Shown here piece by piece: positions 7,363 to 15,601 of a stretch of 16,515 nucleotides of DNA; within the stretch, counting starts at the first letter, position 1, and every line of letters begins with the position of its first letter. This DNA comes from Paraglomus occultum (lineage: Eukaryota; Glomeromycota; Glomeromycetes; Paraglomerales; Paraglomeraceae). The DNA lies in the NCBI GenBank assembly GCA_910592205.1, contig CAJVPJ010000796.1, positions 1 to 16,515 on the forward strand, written 5' to 3'. Both the position numbers and the translations under genes were made by a program. A model generated the notes under the pieces. That model was given only the letters and a program-made list of their open reading frames with translations, had not been told where the DNA came from and searched no databases.

Positions 7363-7515
7363 CGTATTTAACTACACTTTTTTAAAAGACACTTTCTGGA
7401 AAACGCGGAATACCGTTTATGGTATTTAAAGTACACTTTTTCGACCCAACTGTCCGGTAAAAAAGTGCATTTAAATACGCTTTTTCTGTAAAACGCTAAA
7501 TGCCGTTTATGGAGT
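7363..7515. repeat. Degenerate direct repeat around GTAAAACGC...CCGTTTATGG
   Basis: AAAACGCGGAATACCGTTTATGG (about 7399-7421) and AAAACGCTAAATGCCGTTTATGG (about 7490-7512) are near copies 91 bp apart, each preceded by an ACACTTTTT- or ACGCTTTTT-like run. GGCTAAAGCGGAGTAG directly after the second copy matches, inverted, CTGCTCCGCTTTAGCC near 1750. Confidence 0.5.
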
Positions 7516-8067
7516 TAGGCTAAAGCGGAGTAGTTTATGCCACACAGCAGGTGCCACAAATTGACTAAGCAGTGTTGGTGCCACACATGGATATCATGTG
7601 ATACATCCGTCTCAACATTAATTCTGTATTTGAAACTCGCTTGTTTCGAAACACAAAGTTACGCGTCAGTTTTAAACGGCTTTACAATTTCAATACATCA
7701 AATTTAGCGTTACGGGTATGTTGAAACTCTTTATTTGTTACTTCAGACGAGGCTGGAATAGTCATTGAAAACACATGCAGTTAGACATATGTTTGAGCGT
7801 TCGGTGATGAGTTACGATCATGCTTACATGTTGTTTGTACATTTGTTTACGCCGGTAATGAGACATTAGGAGACGTTAGAACTGTCATAGAAAGAGGCAC
7901 TGCACTTTGATACGATACAATGCATTTATTGATCACAATGGAAGGGTAGGAAGAATACGTGTGTTTCAGGAAAAGATATAAATTGAATAGCTAAATTCTA
8001 CCTTCTGTAACGAGAAATTTTCACATACAGTACAGTAATTGGCAGCCGATAAATGTAAACTTATTTC
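7516..8067. other. Intergenic stretch
   Basis: I see no gene, hairpin or repeat that I can support here. Confidence 0.5.
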
Positions 8068-8225
8068 ACCCAAATAAGAATAGATATACTATATCAATAA
8101 TAATCAATATTGCAGCCTGAGTGCATTTTGAAGAGATTACTGTTAATTGCAGCTTGCTCCATTGTGCGTAGATTAGCACTTTACTTGTAAATGTTACTGC
8201 CTGCGTTACAGATAAATATGGAATT
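8068..8225. repeat. Repeat block B, copy 2
   Basis: Second copy of 6562-6718. Here it sits directly left of a fragment of the foldback family (8231-8296) and of block A copy 2 (8305-8470). That is the order expected at the junction of a tandem duplication. Confidence 0.7.
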
Positions 8226-8230
8226 AATAT

Positions 8231-8296
8231 TATACTTGGCATTCCGATTTTGACATATGTCAATTCAGAATGAACACAAATTTTGATCTGACATAC
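8231..8296 (-). repeat. End fragment of the foldback element family
   Basis: On the minus strand it reads TATGTCAGATCAAAATTTGTGTTCATTCTGAA. This resembles the left end at 2562-2597 (TATATCAGATTGGAATTTATGTCCGTTCCGAA) and the right end of the full element. It lies exactly between blocks B and A. Confidence 0.45.
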
Positions 8297-8304
8297 AACA
8301 ACTG

Positions 8305-8470
8305 TGCATCAGAAACTAAATCCAAGACAAACTCCTGAGATAAGTATTACGTACATAATCTGCAAACAATTATCAGAATATTATATTATTCAGAAATACT
8401 ATGATTTAATGTATATAAGAAGAGTTAAAAATTTTTTTCATAATCATATATTAATTAATATGCATTTTTA
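8305..8470. repeat. Repeat block A, copy 2
   Basis: Second copy of 3963-4145. The match ends at ATGCATTTTTAAAATATTT. In copy 1 the ML gene 3' flank follows after a few bases. In copy 2 the Helitron-like insertion intervenes and the flank resumes at 12114. Confidence 0.7.
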
Positions 8471-8540
8471 AAATATTTAACGTAAAGTAAATTTCTGTCA
8501 TCACCACCTGATTATCACCCGATCAAATTTCTCTCTGCAA

Positions 8541-9380
8541 ACCTTTTCCATTGGTTGATAAAAGCCTACTTTTCCTTTTTAAAAATGAAACTAACCTCAT
8601 ATTACCATATTAAGCATTTTTTCTTTGGTAGATCAATTGCGACGGAAATTATATCTATGATCAGATCCCACCCAGCCCACCCTTTGAGGGGGCGTGTGCT
8701 TTTATATCTTTTGTGATTGATATATATTTTGCTTTCCTTAATAATTTACTATAAATTTACTATAATTATTTAAATAAAAACTAAGAATCGGCCTTCACTT
8801 TGCAATTACAATAATCCATGCTCAACCGCCTATTTTCTAAAAAGAAAATCATTATTCATATGCCTTGTCAACTTTTTTTCGTAGCATACAACGTGATTAA
8901 CTGCCTATATATAATATACACTCAACTATTATTGCAAGTCGATTTGCATATTTCTTTTCAACTTGTCATGTTATTAATCAATTATGAATTCCTTTTTCTT
9001 CCCACATTTTCTCTTTTCCCTACCTTCCTTCCCCTCGAAAATTGTAACGTAATTAAAAATCAGACAGTACAGTATGATATACGAAATATTATTACGTCCT
9101 TTTCTTTGACTTGGTCAAAAAAAAAAAAACTTGTTATGTCGTTCAGTCATGCTATGTTTGCCTCGGACTTCGTAATCGTTTCACAATCTATTTGTGTCTA
9201 TTGTCTGATCTCACTCACTAAATATGGATTTGTATCGTTTCACAATATTATTTGTATCCTACTAATAAGACTAATTAAATTTCCGTTCCCCAATATTTTT
9301 GATTATTACGCGCATAAATTAAGATATACATTTCGCCTTTTTTGTATAATTTGGTTCTGTTCGTAAAGAAAAGTACGATT
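8541..9380. other. Pyrimidine-rich interior of the insertion, no supported gene
   Basis: A 182-codon plus-strand open frame (8818-9366) exists. It is built of low-complexity Leu, Ile, Phe and Ser runs across T-rich DNA and a 13-base A run (9117-9129), with no domain. I do not call it a gene. Confidence 0.5.
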
Positions 9381-9388
9381 GTGATTTA

Positions 9389-9458
9389 TGGTCTGGTCCA
9401 TAGCGAAATTCAGCCCAATCCAAAATCGGGCTGGTCCAGACCACATATTATTTCGCTA
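9389..9458. repeat. Interleaved inverted repeats (possible MITE remnant)
   Basis: Three inverted pairs overlap in about 70 bp: TGGTCTGG/CCAGACCA (9389-9396 with 9436-9443), TAGCGAAAT/ATTTCGCTA (9401-9409 with 9450-9458) and CAGCCC/GGGCTG (9411-9416 with 9428-9433). The order A-B-C-C'-A'-B' cannot form one simple hairpin. It looks like two small palindromic elements joined, or a pseudoknot-capable fold. Confidence 0.5.
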
Positions 9459-10204
9459 GTCCAGATTCATGACGTATTTCCCATTTTCCTTCATATGATT
9501 GTGAAAAATTCTTGTGCGACATTTATTCTTAGCGCCTATTCTGTAAGAATTTCTTACTCTATGTCGTTCAGACATGTACACTAACAATACAAAATCACTA
9601 AAATAATTCTTTTTATATCCCAAACATCTTCATCAGTTCTTATAAGCGGCCTGACTTTATAATTTCATAGAATACACATAATATGAATGTCCGTCATAAT
9701 GAACATCAAATACATGATGACACTTAAATGTTACAAAACCGGCGAACGCATCTAATGCGCCTCACAGTTAAATCTGGATCCTCCATGTTGTCTGCATTTT
9801 ATCATCCGATTCATTTTCAGACTTAACACTTTTCTTTATATAGTCATGAAATAATTTCCATACCATCTATTGTGTCGTCAATCTGACATACTAGAACTTT
9901 TCAATACAAGCTTTATACGCCTAGTAGCTAAATATGGTTTAAAATAAATCGTGTGAAATAAAGCGGATATGACTCACATGAGTAAAACCTATATATACAC
10001 ATATATATATCCTCTCATTTCTGCAAGTAATAACATACCGTACAATCCATTACACTATCCTTCTAATAAACGATAATAAACAATAATCTATTTATCAGTT
10101 TGAAAAAAAATAACGTCTCAAGCCCTCGATATATTTACCGTCGATGCTCTTCAAGAAAACAAAATGGTTTTTTGTAACGTTATTAAGTCATAGTCTATTG
10201 ATTT
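9459..10204. other. Interior of the insertion, nothing recognised
   Basis: No ORF, motif or clear repeat stands out. It may be an unreadably decayed upstream part of the Helitron protein. Confidence 0.4.
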
Positions 10205-10970
10205 ATGTCATCTTTACCTCACATTTTATTATCTGAAATATCACTTTTCCAAACTTATGATTCTTTAAACACCACATATTGGTGTCCTTCCGATGAACTA
10301 CAAAAAGTCTTACGCTTGCTTTGTGAAGAGGATTACGTTCGATTTCCATGCGTTTTCTGTTTTCGTTGTTCACGCTTATTATACTCGTAATCTGATAATC
10401 AGAAATAATGACACTACTTATCGTTTGCAAAAATTTTTCAAATAAATCTTACTACTAATCCACGCAACCCAGCAAAAATTGCAATTTGTGATAGATGCAA
10501 ATCAAATTCTACTGATCGAACATGCTTAACACTTGCTCCAATACCTCAATGTATCCATGACGTACCATATTCAACAAGAAAATGTCTTTCTCCTATTTAC
10601 TTACATACCAATTAGGTCGTTCCACTGGTGCAAATTCTTTTGTGGAATATCGATTGCTCGTCGGTCAAATAGGCTATTCCAAAAACAGAAGAAATATTTT
10701 TACTTTATTCAAGCATTATTGGCGCATTTCTACAAATGCTGATTTGTCCTCTTAATTGTCGGTATCATCCATCCATGCGTTATGCTTGCGACTGGCTGCA
10801 ACAAAATTATCCTTATCTATCCGCTTATCATTCTATTGCTTCGCGTTTGCTTGCGCATAATTCCCAAACATCTCCTATTGTCTGACTTCGAGCAAACCCA
10901 TGTTTCAAAAAATAATTTCATCCCATCTCCCGTACATCCGTCAGACATAGTTGTGCATATCTTAAATAAC
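10205..10970 (+). pseudogene. Frame-broken relic of a Helitron-type transposon protein (N-terminal part)
   Basis: Protein-like pieces follow each other in shifting plus-strand frames. They are DYVRFPCVFCFRCSRLLYS (10331-10387); IAICDRCKSNSTDR then LAPIPQCIHDVPYSTRKCLS (about 10480-10590); LGRSTGANSFVEYRLLVG (10612-10665); YHPSMRYACDWLQQNYPYLS (about 10760-10820) running on to NSQTSPIV; and VSKNNFIPSPVHPSDIVVH (10903-10957). The zinc-ligand-like CxxC and CDRCK pairs and the LAPIPQCI...LSPI order resemble the region ahead of the Helitron helicase-like domain in fungal Helitron ORFs. At least three frameshifts and several stops make it non-functional. The Helitron assignment is from memory of the family and moderately sure. 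Confidence 0.5.
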
Positions 10971-12060
10971 CTATTTAGTTTACTCATCATTTGTTGCCTA
11001 TTATACTATACTACAAATTTCCTAAGTGATTAATAAAGTATATCCAATACAGTAAATTACCATATGATATACATATTAATATATACAATATAGCCGATGA
11101 CTCATATCTTCCACTTCCCGTAAATAGATTTCCTTAAACGCAAATAAAAGATTTGTTACATATTAAGCTCGCATGTCGAATTTCCATTATGTTTGTGTTA
11201 CACAGAAATAAACTCTGCCTCGCTACGATCAAAATGACTCACTACATTCTCATCCAGGTCACGCAATACATTTCTGGTACCAGCTCTACACTTCGCCTTC
11301 CTTGCAAACTTGACATCATAATTTGGCACTATGCTGATAAAAAAAATCTTTACGAAAGAACAAAGAAAACGCCAAAGTATCAATCGTGAGTGAATTAGAT
11401 ATCTACGATAATAAACTCTACGTAGAGCTTCACAACTTTGATTTTCTTTCTTTCTTTCCAATATTTTCCTTTTCGATAACTAAAACACGGTGGGCGTAAA
11501 AATTAAAGAGGTTTCTGCTGCTTAACTAAACTACGAAATAATTTAACTGGCAAGTAGTATTTTCGGCCATTAATTAGAAATTTCTGCCGGGTCCCCCTTT
11601 ACCACAAAAAAAAATATCCATCGAAACTGATAACCAAACCACTCTCATTACTACTACTGAAACATATCAACGTCAACAAAGCAACACGATAGAGATTCCG
11701 TATCCACTATAGAAAGTGACCAGGAATCAAAGGCTGACAAAACTAAACTAAACTTACCCTTGTATACGGTACAATTCCATGATGGTAGACCTTCATGTAA
11801 TAAATTGGGTTAATTAAGTTAATTGAATCAATTACAACTAGAAGTTAGTGTTTAAAACCAGTAAAAATATCAATTGTCTAGACTAAATCTGCAAACTTTT
11901 TTGAGGGGTGATAACTTTTCTAGCATACGTTACACATTATTATCATTGCTACAATATTACGTCACGCTCACAAACATAATATCGATATATTAATATGCAT
12001 AACTTCATAACGTTACATACATAATAATAACTTACACTAAAGCCCTCACAAACACATTAA
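10971..12060. other. 3' part of the insertion, no supported gene
   Basis: Short open frames (for example 11153-11389 plus and 11198-11461 minus) overlap each other and show no domain. No Rep or helicase motif can be read in any frame. Confidence 0.4.
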
Positions 12061-12082
12061 CAACCACTTCTTAATAGCAACA

Positions 12083-12113
12083 GGGGCGAAGCCCCCACAT
12101 AATTTTGATCTAG
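12083..12113 (+). repeat. Helitron-like 3' terminus: hairpin plus CTAG
   Basis: GGGGC (12083-12087), GAA loop, GCCCC (12091-12095), then 14 bases and CTAG at 12110-12113, followed by host T. This agrees with the CTRR|T rule for Helitron 3' ends, though the hairpin-to-end spacing is slightly longer than the usual 10-12 bases. Confidence 0.5.
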
Positions 12114-12242
12114 TTTATTGAAATCTTTATTAAAAATTACGTAAATACGGCCAAATGTGTGTATATGAAGGGAAAAAAAGTCAAACAAAACAAAACAAGA
12201 TAACACCCACCAAGTAAAAGAATTATTAAAATATGCGATAGC

Positions 12243-12689
12243 TCAGACTGTGGCCGTAGCGCACATATTTAGATGGATATCGAGATTCATTACTTTGACG
12301 TCAATAGAATAAGAATTAGGCAAATCGTTCGGATTAACTGTGTAGTTAAACTGAAACTTGTCATTTTTTTTGACTGGACATGCGTTATAGAAGTTACAAA
12401 ACTTGTCACCAAAATTTCTGTTATATTTTGTTTTGTCATTGTAAAAAAAAAAGAGAGCGAAAGCCGAGGAAATATCAACTGGCGCGGTTCCGGCAACGGA
12501 AAAAGTAACGGACTGGCCAGAAACAATAGGATCAGGTGATATCGATACGTCGAGAAGCGGTGGATGGGGTTCGGTTTCACCACATACACCAAATTTGGTA
12601 GTTCGTTTACTTAATCCATACGGAATAGCGTTAATTACTGAAACTGTAGCAACCAACACAAAGAATAGGAAGAAAATTGGGTGTTTCAT
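12243..12689 (-). CDS. Secreted ML-domain (MD-2/NPC2-like) lipid-binding protein, copy 2
   Basis: 148 residues, one exon, the same length as copy 1. All four cysteines align (C36, C98, C104, C143), as do the signal peptide, the K28-R29 site and the VSISPDPIVSG strand. By hand count 42 residues differ (about 72% identical). Changes are uneven: 3 in residues 1-37, none in 43-58, but 21 in 74-115, the stretch around the C98-C104 loop. Copy 2 is more basic there (DKTKYNRNF, VKKNDKFQF). It has lost the N66 sequon and gained N115-Y-T. The frame is intact, so both copies are probably functional with possibly different ligands. A lipid role is known for the family; the specific ligand is not readable. 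Confidence 0.85.
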   Translation of the reverse strand: MKHPIFFLFFVLVATVSVINAIPYGLSKRTTKFGVCGETEPHPPLLDVSISPDPIVSGQSVTFSVAGTAPVDISSAFALFFFYNDKTKYNRNFGDKFCNFYNACPVKKNDKFQFNYTVNPNDLPNSYSIDVKVMNLDIHLNMCATATV

Positions 12690-12764
12690 AGTTGTTGTAG
12701 TTATTGGTCAGTCAATTGACAAGTTTTTTGGTTGATATTATCCAACATGCAATCATGTCATCGT

Positions 12765-12771
12765 CTTTATA
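12765..12771 (-). promoter_or_regulatory. Candidate TATA box of ML gene 2
   Basis: TATAAAG on the minus strand, about 76 bp upstream of the ATG, equivalent in position to the TATAAAA of ML gene 1. Confidence 0.4.
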
Positions 12772-13310
12772 GAAAAATATTTTCCGAAATAATAACTGCA
12801 TGTGATAATCTTTGTTAGGTAAAATCTCCATAAATGCAACCCGAAAGTGTTATTCTCTCCTAAAATGCAACGATTTGCTCGGGTTTCAAGCACGGAGCTT
12901 ATAAGTCAATGCAACCCCACATTTTCTGCTAGATCTGGGGGGAAATGATCAACAGTAAGCATAAATACGCGCGCAGTCATAGATAATTTTCGTTTAGCTA
13001 TTGAGTAAACAAATACAGTCATTATTCCAACAATCAATGTAACTGCATTTAAAAGCATAACAATAGAGTGAACAATAAATAATTACTCTATCTCTAGCCG
13101 TAAATACGTAAATAGTAATGTTTGCTTGTTAATTGTCTTGTATAAATTAAGCATAAACTGTTGGGGACGAATCGACGTTATACTTTTGAAATTGCAAACC
13201 AAGTGCTATACAGTAACATTATTTTAAATAAAGTAAAACAAGATTTATTATTCCACACTCAATTTTTTTTATTTGTCAACTTACACATGGCAAGTAGAAG
13301 TGAACAGTAT

Positions 13311-13491
13311 ATTATCAAAATTATTGACATAATTAGTATGACAAGAACATTGTGAAAAACACTTATTGGCGTAGATTAGAAAGTTTGCTCGTTCTCCCGT
13401 TTACTCGTTTACATTAGCCTTCGAGAGTCTGGCTGTCCTGTATGTGCGTTTTGTATGCTATTTCTAAAGAAAAATACTATGAAAAGGTTTT
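13311..13491. other. Start of sequence unique to segment copy 2
   Basis: No match to copy 1 and no gene. This is the left part of about 1 kb (13300-14340) that stands where copy 1 has its tandem units and about 200 further bases. Confidence 0.4.
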
Positions 13492-13552
13492 GCGATTACA
13501 GTGCGATTACAAGCAATTACAGACGATTACAAACGAATACAGTACGATTTCA
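13492..13552. repeat. Six-unit GCGATTACA array with 10-11 bp spacing
   Basis: Units start at 13492, 13503, 13513, 13523, 13533 and 13544: GCGATTACA, GCGATTACA, GCAATTACA, ACGATTACA, ACGAATACA and ACGATTTCA. Spacing is 11, 10, 10, 10, 11, matching one helical turn. The array places every unit on the same DNA face, as in a cluster of protein-binding sites, but a decaying minisatellite would look the same. Confidence 0.65.
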
Positions 13553-14093
13553 GGTGTGTTGGAAGAACATTTACAAATAAAACAGTAGTATTTTATTTGT
13601 AAAATGTTAGCGAGTATAGCTTATAGTCCTTCACAAAGATACAGCGGTTCATTGAAAGTTACTCCACATACAAACTTCTCCATTCGCATATTCATCCCGC
13701 AAGGAAAAGAGAATATTACATTAACTGACTCTTGTATGTATAACAGGAACGTAAACTACTAATCAATGGTAAATGGATTAAACCGAAGCAGAATCTGGTA
13801 ATAATATTTCTTGTAAGTGCACGTTGATATTGCCTGCTCGCATCAACATCGATATATATATTACCTGAAGCAGAAAAGAGAAATTGACGTACTGTTAAAA
13901 ACTGAGGTCGCTAATCGACATAACATTAATAACATGTACAATCATCAATTATAAACCTTACCATTCCTCTCAATTATATGTTTGCGAACAAATCTACTCT
14001 CTCACTCCATCATTTCTATTGATATTCGTCTTCATTGACAGATTTAAGAAGTGAGTTAAAGTCAATTCCGTATAAATTACTTGATTTTTACTG
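13553..14093. other. Intergenic stretch with one short open frame
   Basis: An ATG at 13604 opens 52 codons to TAA at 13760-13762 (SPSQRYSGSLKVTPHTNFSI within it). The composition is protein-like, but there is no homologue I know, no paired copy and no clear promoter. It is not called as a gene. Confidence 0.3.
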
Positions 14094-14107
14094 GCCAATT
14101 AATTGGC
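14094..14107. promoter_or_regulatory. Perfect palindrome GCCAATTAATTGGC carrying two CCAAT motifs
   Basis: A 14-bp perfect dyad with CCAAT on each strand. A third ATTGGCT lies about 40 bp on (near 14140). CCAAT is bound by the HAP/NF-Y complex. No gene start is near, so a regulatory role is speculative. Confidence 0.25.
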
Positions 14108-14280
14108 TATTGTTATACAAATTTTTCAAAGATTTTGATTGGCTAACCTGTGTATTCGTTTGCATGTAGTAAACTCCCTCTGCACTTTTCTTTTTTTTTT
14201 TCATATTAAATCATTTCGATAAGTCGGATTCCTTGATAATGCGTTATACTATTTACTATTCAGTTATATTCCACTTCAGA

Positions 14281-14331
14281 TATATATATATATATATCCC
14301 CAAAAAGTCTCCGTCCCAAAGTGGGGATATA
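14281..14331. repeat. (TA)n microsatellite merging into a 10-bp stem hairpin
   Basis: TATATATATATATATAT (14281-14297) flows into TATATCCCCA (14293-14302), which pairs perfectly with TGGGGATATA (14322-14331) across a 19-base loop. It stands just before similarity with copy 1 resumes at 14349. Confidence 0.55.
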
Positions 14332-14348
14332 AACGAGGGATGACTATA

Positions 14349-14478
14349 CATTTTTGCCGATCAATTACTCGATCATGTGAAAAGAACTTATGGAAGAATT
14401 TTTTAGGGAAACTTTTTGTATGAGAACGACAACGCAAATTACCAAACCAAATCGCAACGAGGCAACACAATCATCCAG
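14349..14478 (+). pseudogene. Decayed exon-like block C, copy 2
   Basis: Counterpart of 5895-6077. The frame pieces YIFADQLLD (about 14347-14373) and YENDNANYQTKSQRGN then TIIQK are kept, but a stop (TAG) and length changes separate them. The donor-like AAAG|GTAATA is weaker than GTAAGT in copy 1. The minus-strand open frame over it (14276-14470) is a shadow. Confidence 0.4.
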
Positions 14479-14560
14479 AAAGGTAATAGTGAGAAAAGAT
14501 AATAGAATGGCGAAGCAAAAAAGCGGAGGCAATCACACCTCCAACTGAAGAAAAATACAA

Positions 14561-14950
14561 AATTACAGAGCGTTCTAGAAATATAAATTTCCCATGTATT
14601 AATATCAACCTAATGTACTAATAATGTATTGATTAAATGGAGCGCTATATTACAATGGTTTGGTCTCAATAATATATCGAAACTTTTATAACAATTTGTT
14701 AGTTAAATCGCTTTCAGTAAATTTTCATAATACAGAAGCGGTAATATATAAATTTACAATACTAATGTCAAATTTATTGTTAGCCCAATATCTGTTACAG
14801 ATTCTTGCTCGTCATTCTGTTTTCCACAATTATACAGATGATCTGGATACCGCTGAATTTGGATTAACTTTATTGTCTCAGTAAACGCTAATACGATACT
14901 AACGCAGCGAGATACCCCAAATAAGAGTAGCTATACTATATCAATAATAA
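14561..14950. repeat. Right part of segmental duplication, copy 2
   Basis: Aligns with about 6195-6585, including AGAGCGTTCTAGAAAT, GCGCTATATTACAAT, TTTTCAT(T/A)ATACAGAAG and the end GCGAGATACC-AAATAAG-GTAGCTATA-TATATCAATAATA. Similarity stops at about 14950; block B does not follow here as it does in copy 1. Confidence 0.75.
14806..14884 (+). pseudogene. Decayed C-terminal exon-like block, copy 2
   Basis: Reads ILARHSVFHNYTDDLDTAEF then GLTLLSQ and TAA (14882-14884). It is preceded by CTGTTACAG, a good splice acceptor, so it may have been a last exon. See 6449-6547 for the paired copy and the silent-change bias. The protein family is not recognised. Confidence 0.4.
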
Positions 14951-15188
14951 ATAAGAGATCTTTTAGCTTTATAATCATTGCGACTCGATGAAACGTTCTT
15001 TGTTTCTTAAGTTTTCTCATTGTTTGACAGCAGTCCTGCATTTAAATCACTATTTTACTTAAAATAAATCATATCGCAACGAATTTTAGTCTTCATCTCT
15101 CACTATTGCTAAATTGTTTCAGTATTCGATACAAGGAATTGAAATAACTTGTATCATTCTTGTATCCTCCTTGCAGTTAACAATTATG
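14951..15188. other. Intergenic stretch left of the phosphate transporter promoter
   Basis: No gene or strong repeat seen. Confidence 0.5.
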
Positions 15189-15258
15189 CTATAATTATCC
15201 AAACAATAGTAATGATTTCTAAACTATAATTATTCAAACAATAGTAATGATTTCCAAA
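15189..15258. repeat. 35-bp tandem duplication in the transporter promoter region
   Basis: CTATAATTATCCAAACAATA-GTAATGATTTCTAAA (15189-15223) is followed at once by a second copy (15224-15258) with two C/T changes. It lies about 345-410 bp upstream of the transporter ATG. Confidence 0.75.
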
Positions 15259-15356
15259 ATAGTGTTACATCCTGATTAGGGAAATGGGATTTGTAAAATT
15301 TGTCCTGATATGGATATCAAAATAGTACATTTTCATCGTCAACATCAATCACAGAT

Positions 15357-15362
15357 CACGTT
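15357..15362 (+). promoter_or_regulatory. Candidate Pho4-like site CACGTT
   Basis: CACGTT is the weaker of the two known yeast Pho4 core sites. It lies 240 bp upstream of the ATG of a phosphate transporter. A related TACGTG half-match is at 15413-15418. A six-base match is weak evidence; context is the reason for noting it. Confidence 0.3.
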
Positions 15363-15556
15363 ACTGCACGGTCTGACTGGTGCACTAAGGGTAGTTTTTC
15401 CAAGCAAAGTTCTACGTGTGTAACATCTTTAGTGTGAGACGACATATTGCCCGACTTTGGTTTTCTCATTCAAGTGTCTAAAAGGAGAAACAAAAATTCT
15501 GTCATAAAAGAGGGAGCCATCTTTTGAATATACAGTTTTCTTTTCTTCGCTTTCAT

Positions 15557-15564
15557 TATAAATA
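15557..15564 (+). promoter_or_regulatory. Candidate TATA box of the phosphate transporter gene
   Basis: TATAAATA, ending 37 bp before the ATG at 15602, within a T-rich leader followed by an A/C-rich stretch before the start codon. Confidence 0.45.
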
Positions 15565-15601
15565 AATCTCATCGAACATCAACTTACATTTGACAAACAA
15601 A

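Larger units (their letters stand above)
8475..12113 (+). mobile_element. Decayed Helitron-like insertion
   Basis: Comparison with copy 1 (continuous from about 4140 to 4160) shows about 3.6 kb of extra DNA here. The right border is precise: homology resumes right after CTAG (12110-12113) with TTTATTGAAAT, against TCTATTGAAGT in copy 1. Helitrons end in CTRR, and a short GC hairpin lies just inside the 3' end. GGGGC-GAA-GCCCC at 12083-12095 meets this. A frame-broken Helitron-type protein relic lies inside on the same strand (10205-10970). The 5' end is uncertain (8472-8540); no clean TC start was identified. At this length, with no helicase domain visible, it is a deleted, non-autonomous relic. 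Confidence 0.55.
12128..13300. repeat. Segmental duplication, ML-gene block, copy 2
   Basis: Counterpart of 4157-5440. The upstream flank keeps long near-identical runs, for example GCTATTGAGTAAACAAATACAGTC (about 13000). It is slightly shorter through small deletions near 12860 and 12940. Similarity fades after GTCAACTTACACATGGCAAGTA (about 13276-13298). It resumes at 14349. Confidence 0.8.

Noticed and set aside
8818-9366. 182-codon plus-strand open frame
   Set aside because: Long only because the T-rich strand avoids stops; low-complexity Leu/Ile/Phe/Ser sequence, a 13-base A run inside, no domain and no signal of selection.
12273-12592. Plus-strand and alternative minus-strand frames over ML gene 2
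   Set aside because: Shadows of the ML gene; the duplicate copy does not conserve them as proteins.
13604-13762. 52-codon ATG-to-TAA frame
   Set aside because: Protein-like in part but short, unpaired and unrecognised; too weak to call.
14276-14470. Minus-strand 64-codon frame
   Set aside because: Reads through the (TA)n tract and antisense to exon-like block C; no conservation in that frame.
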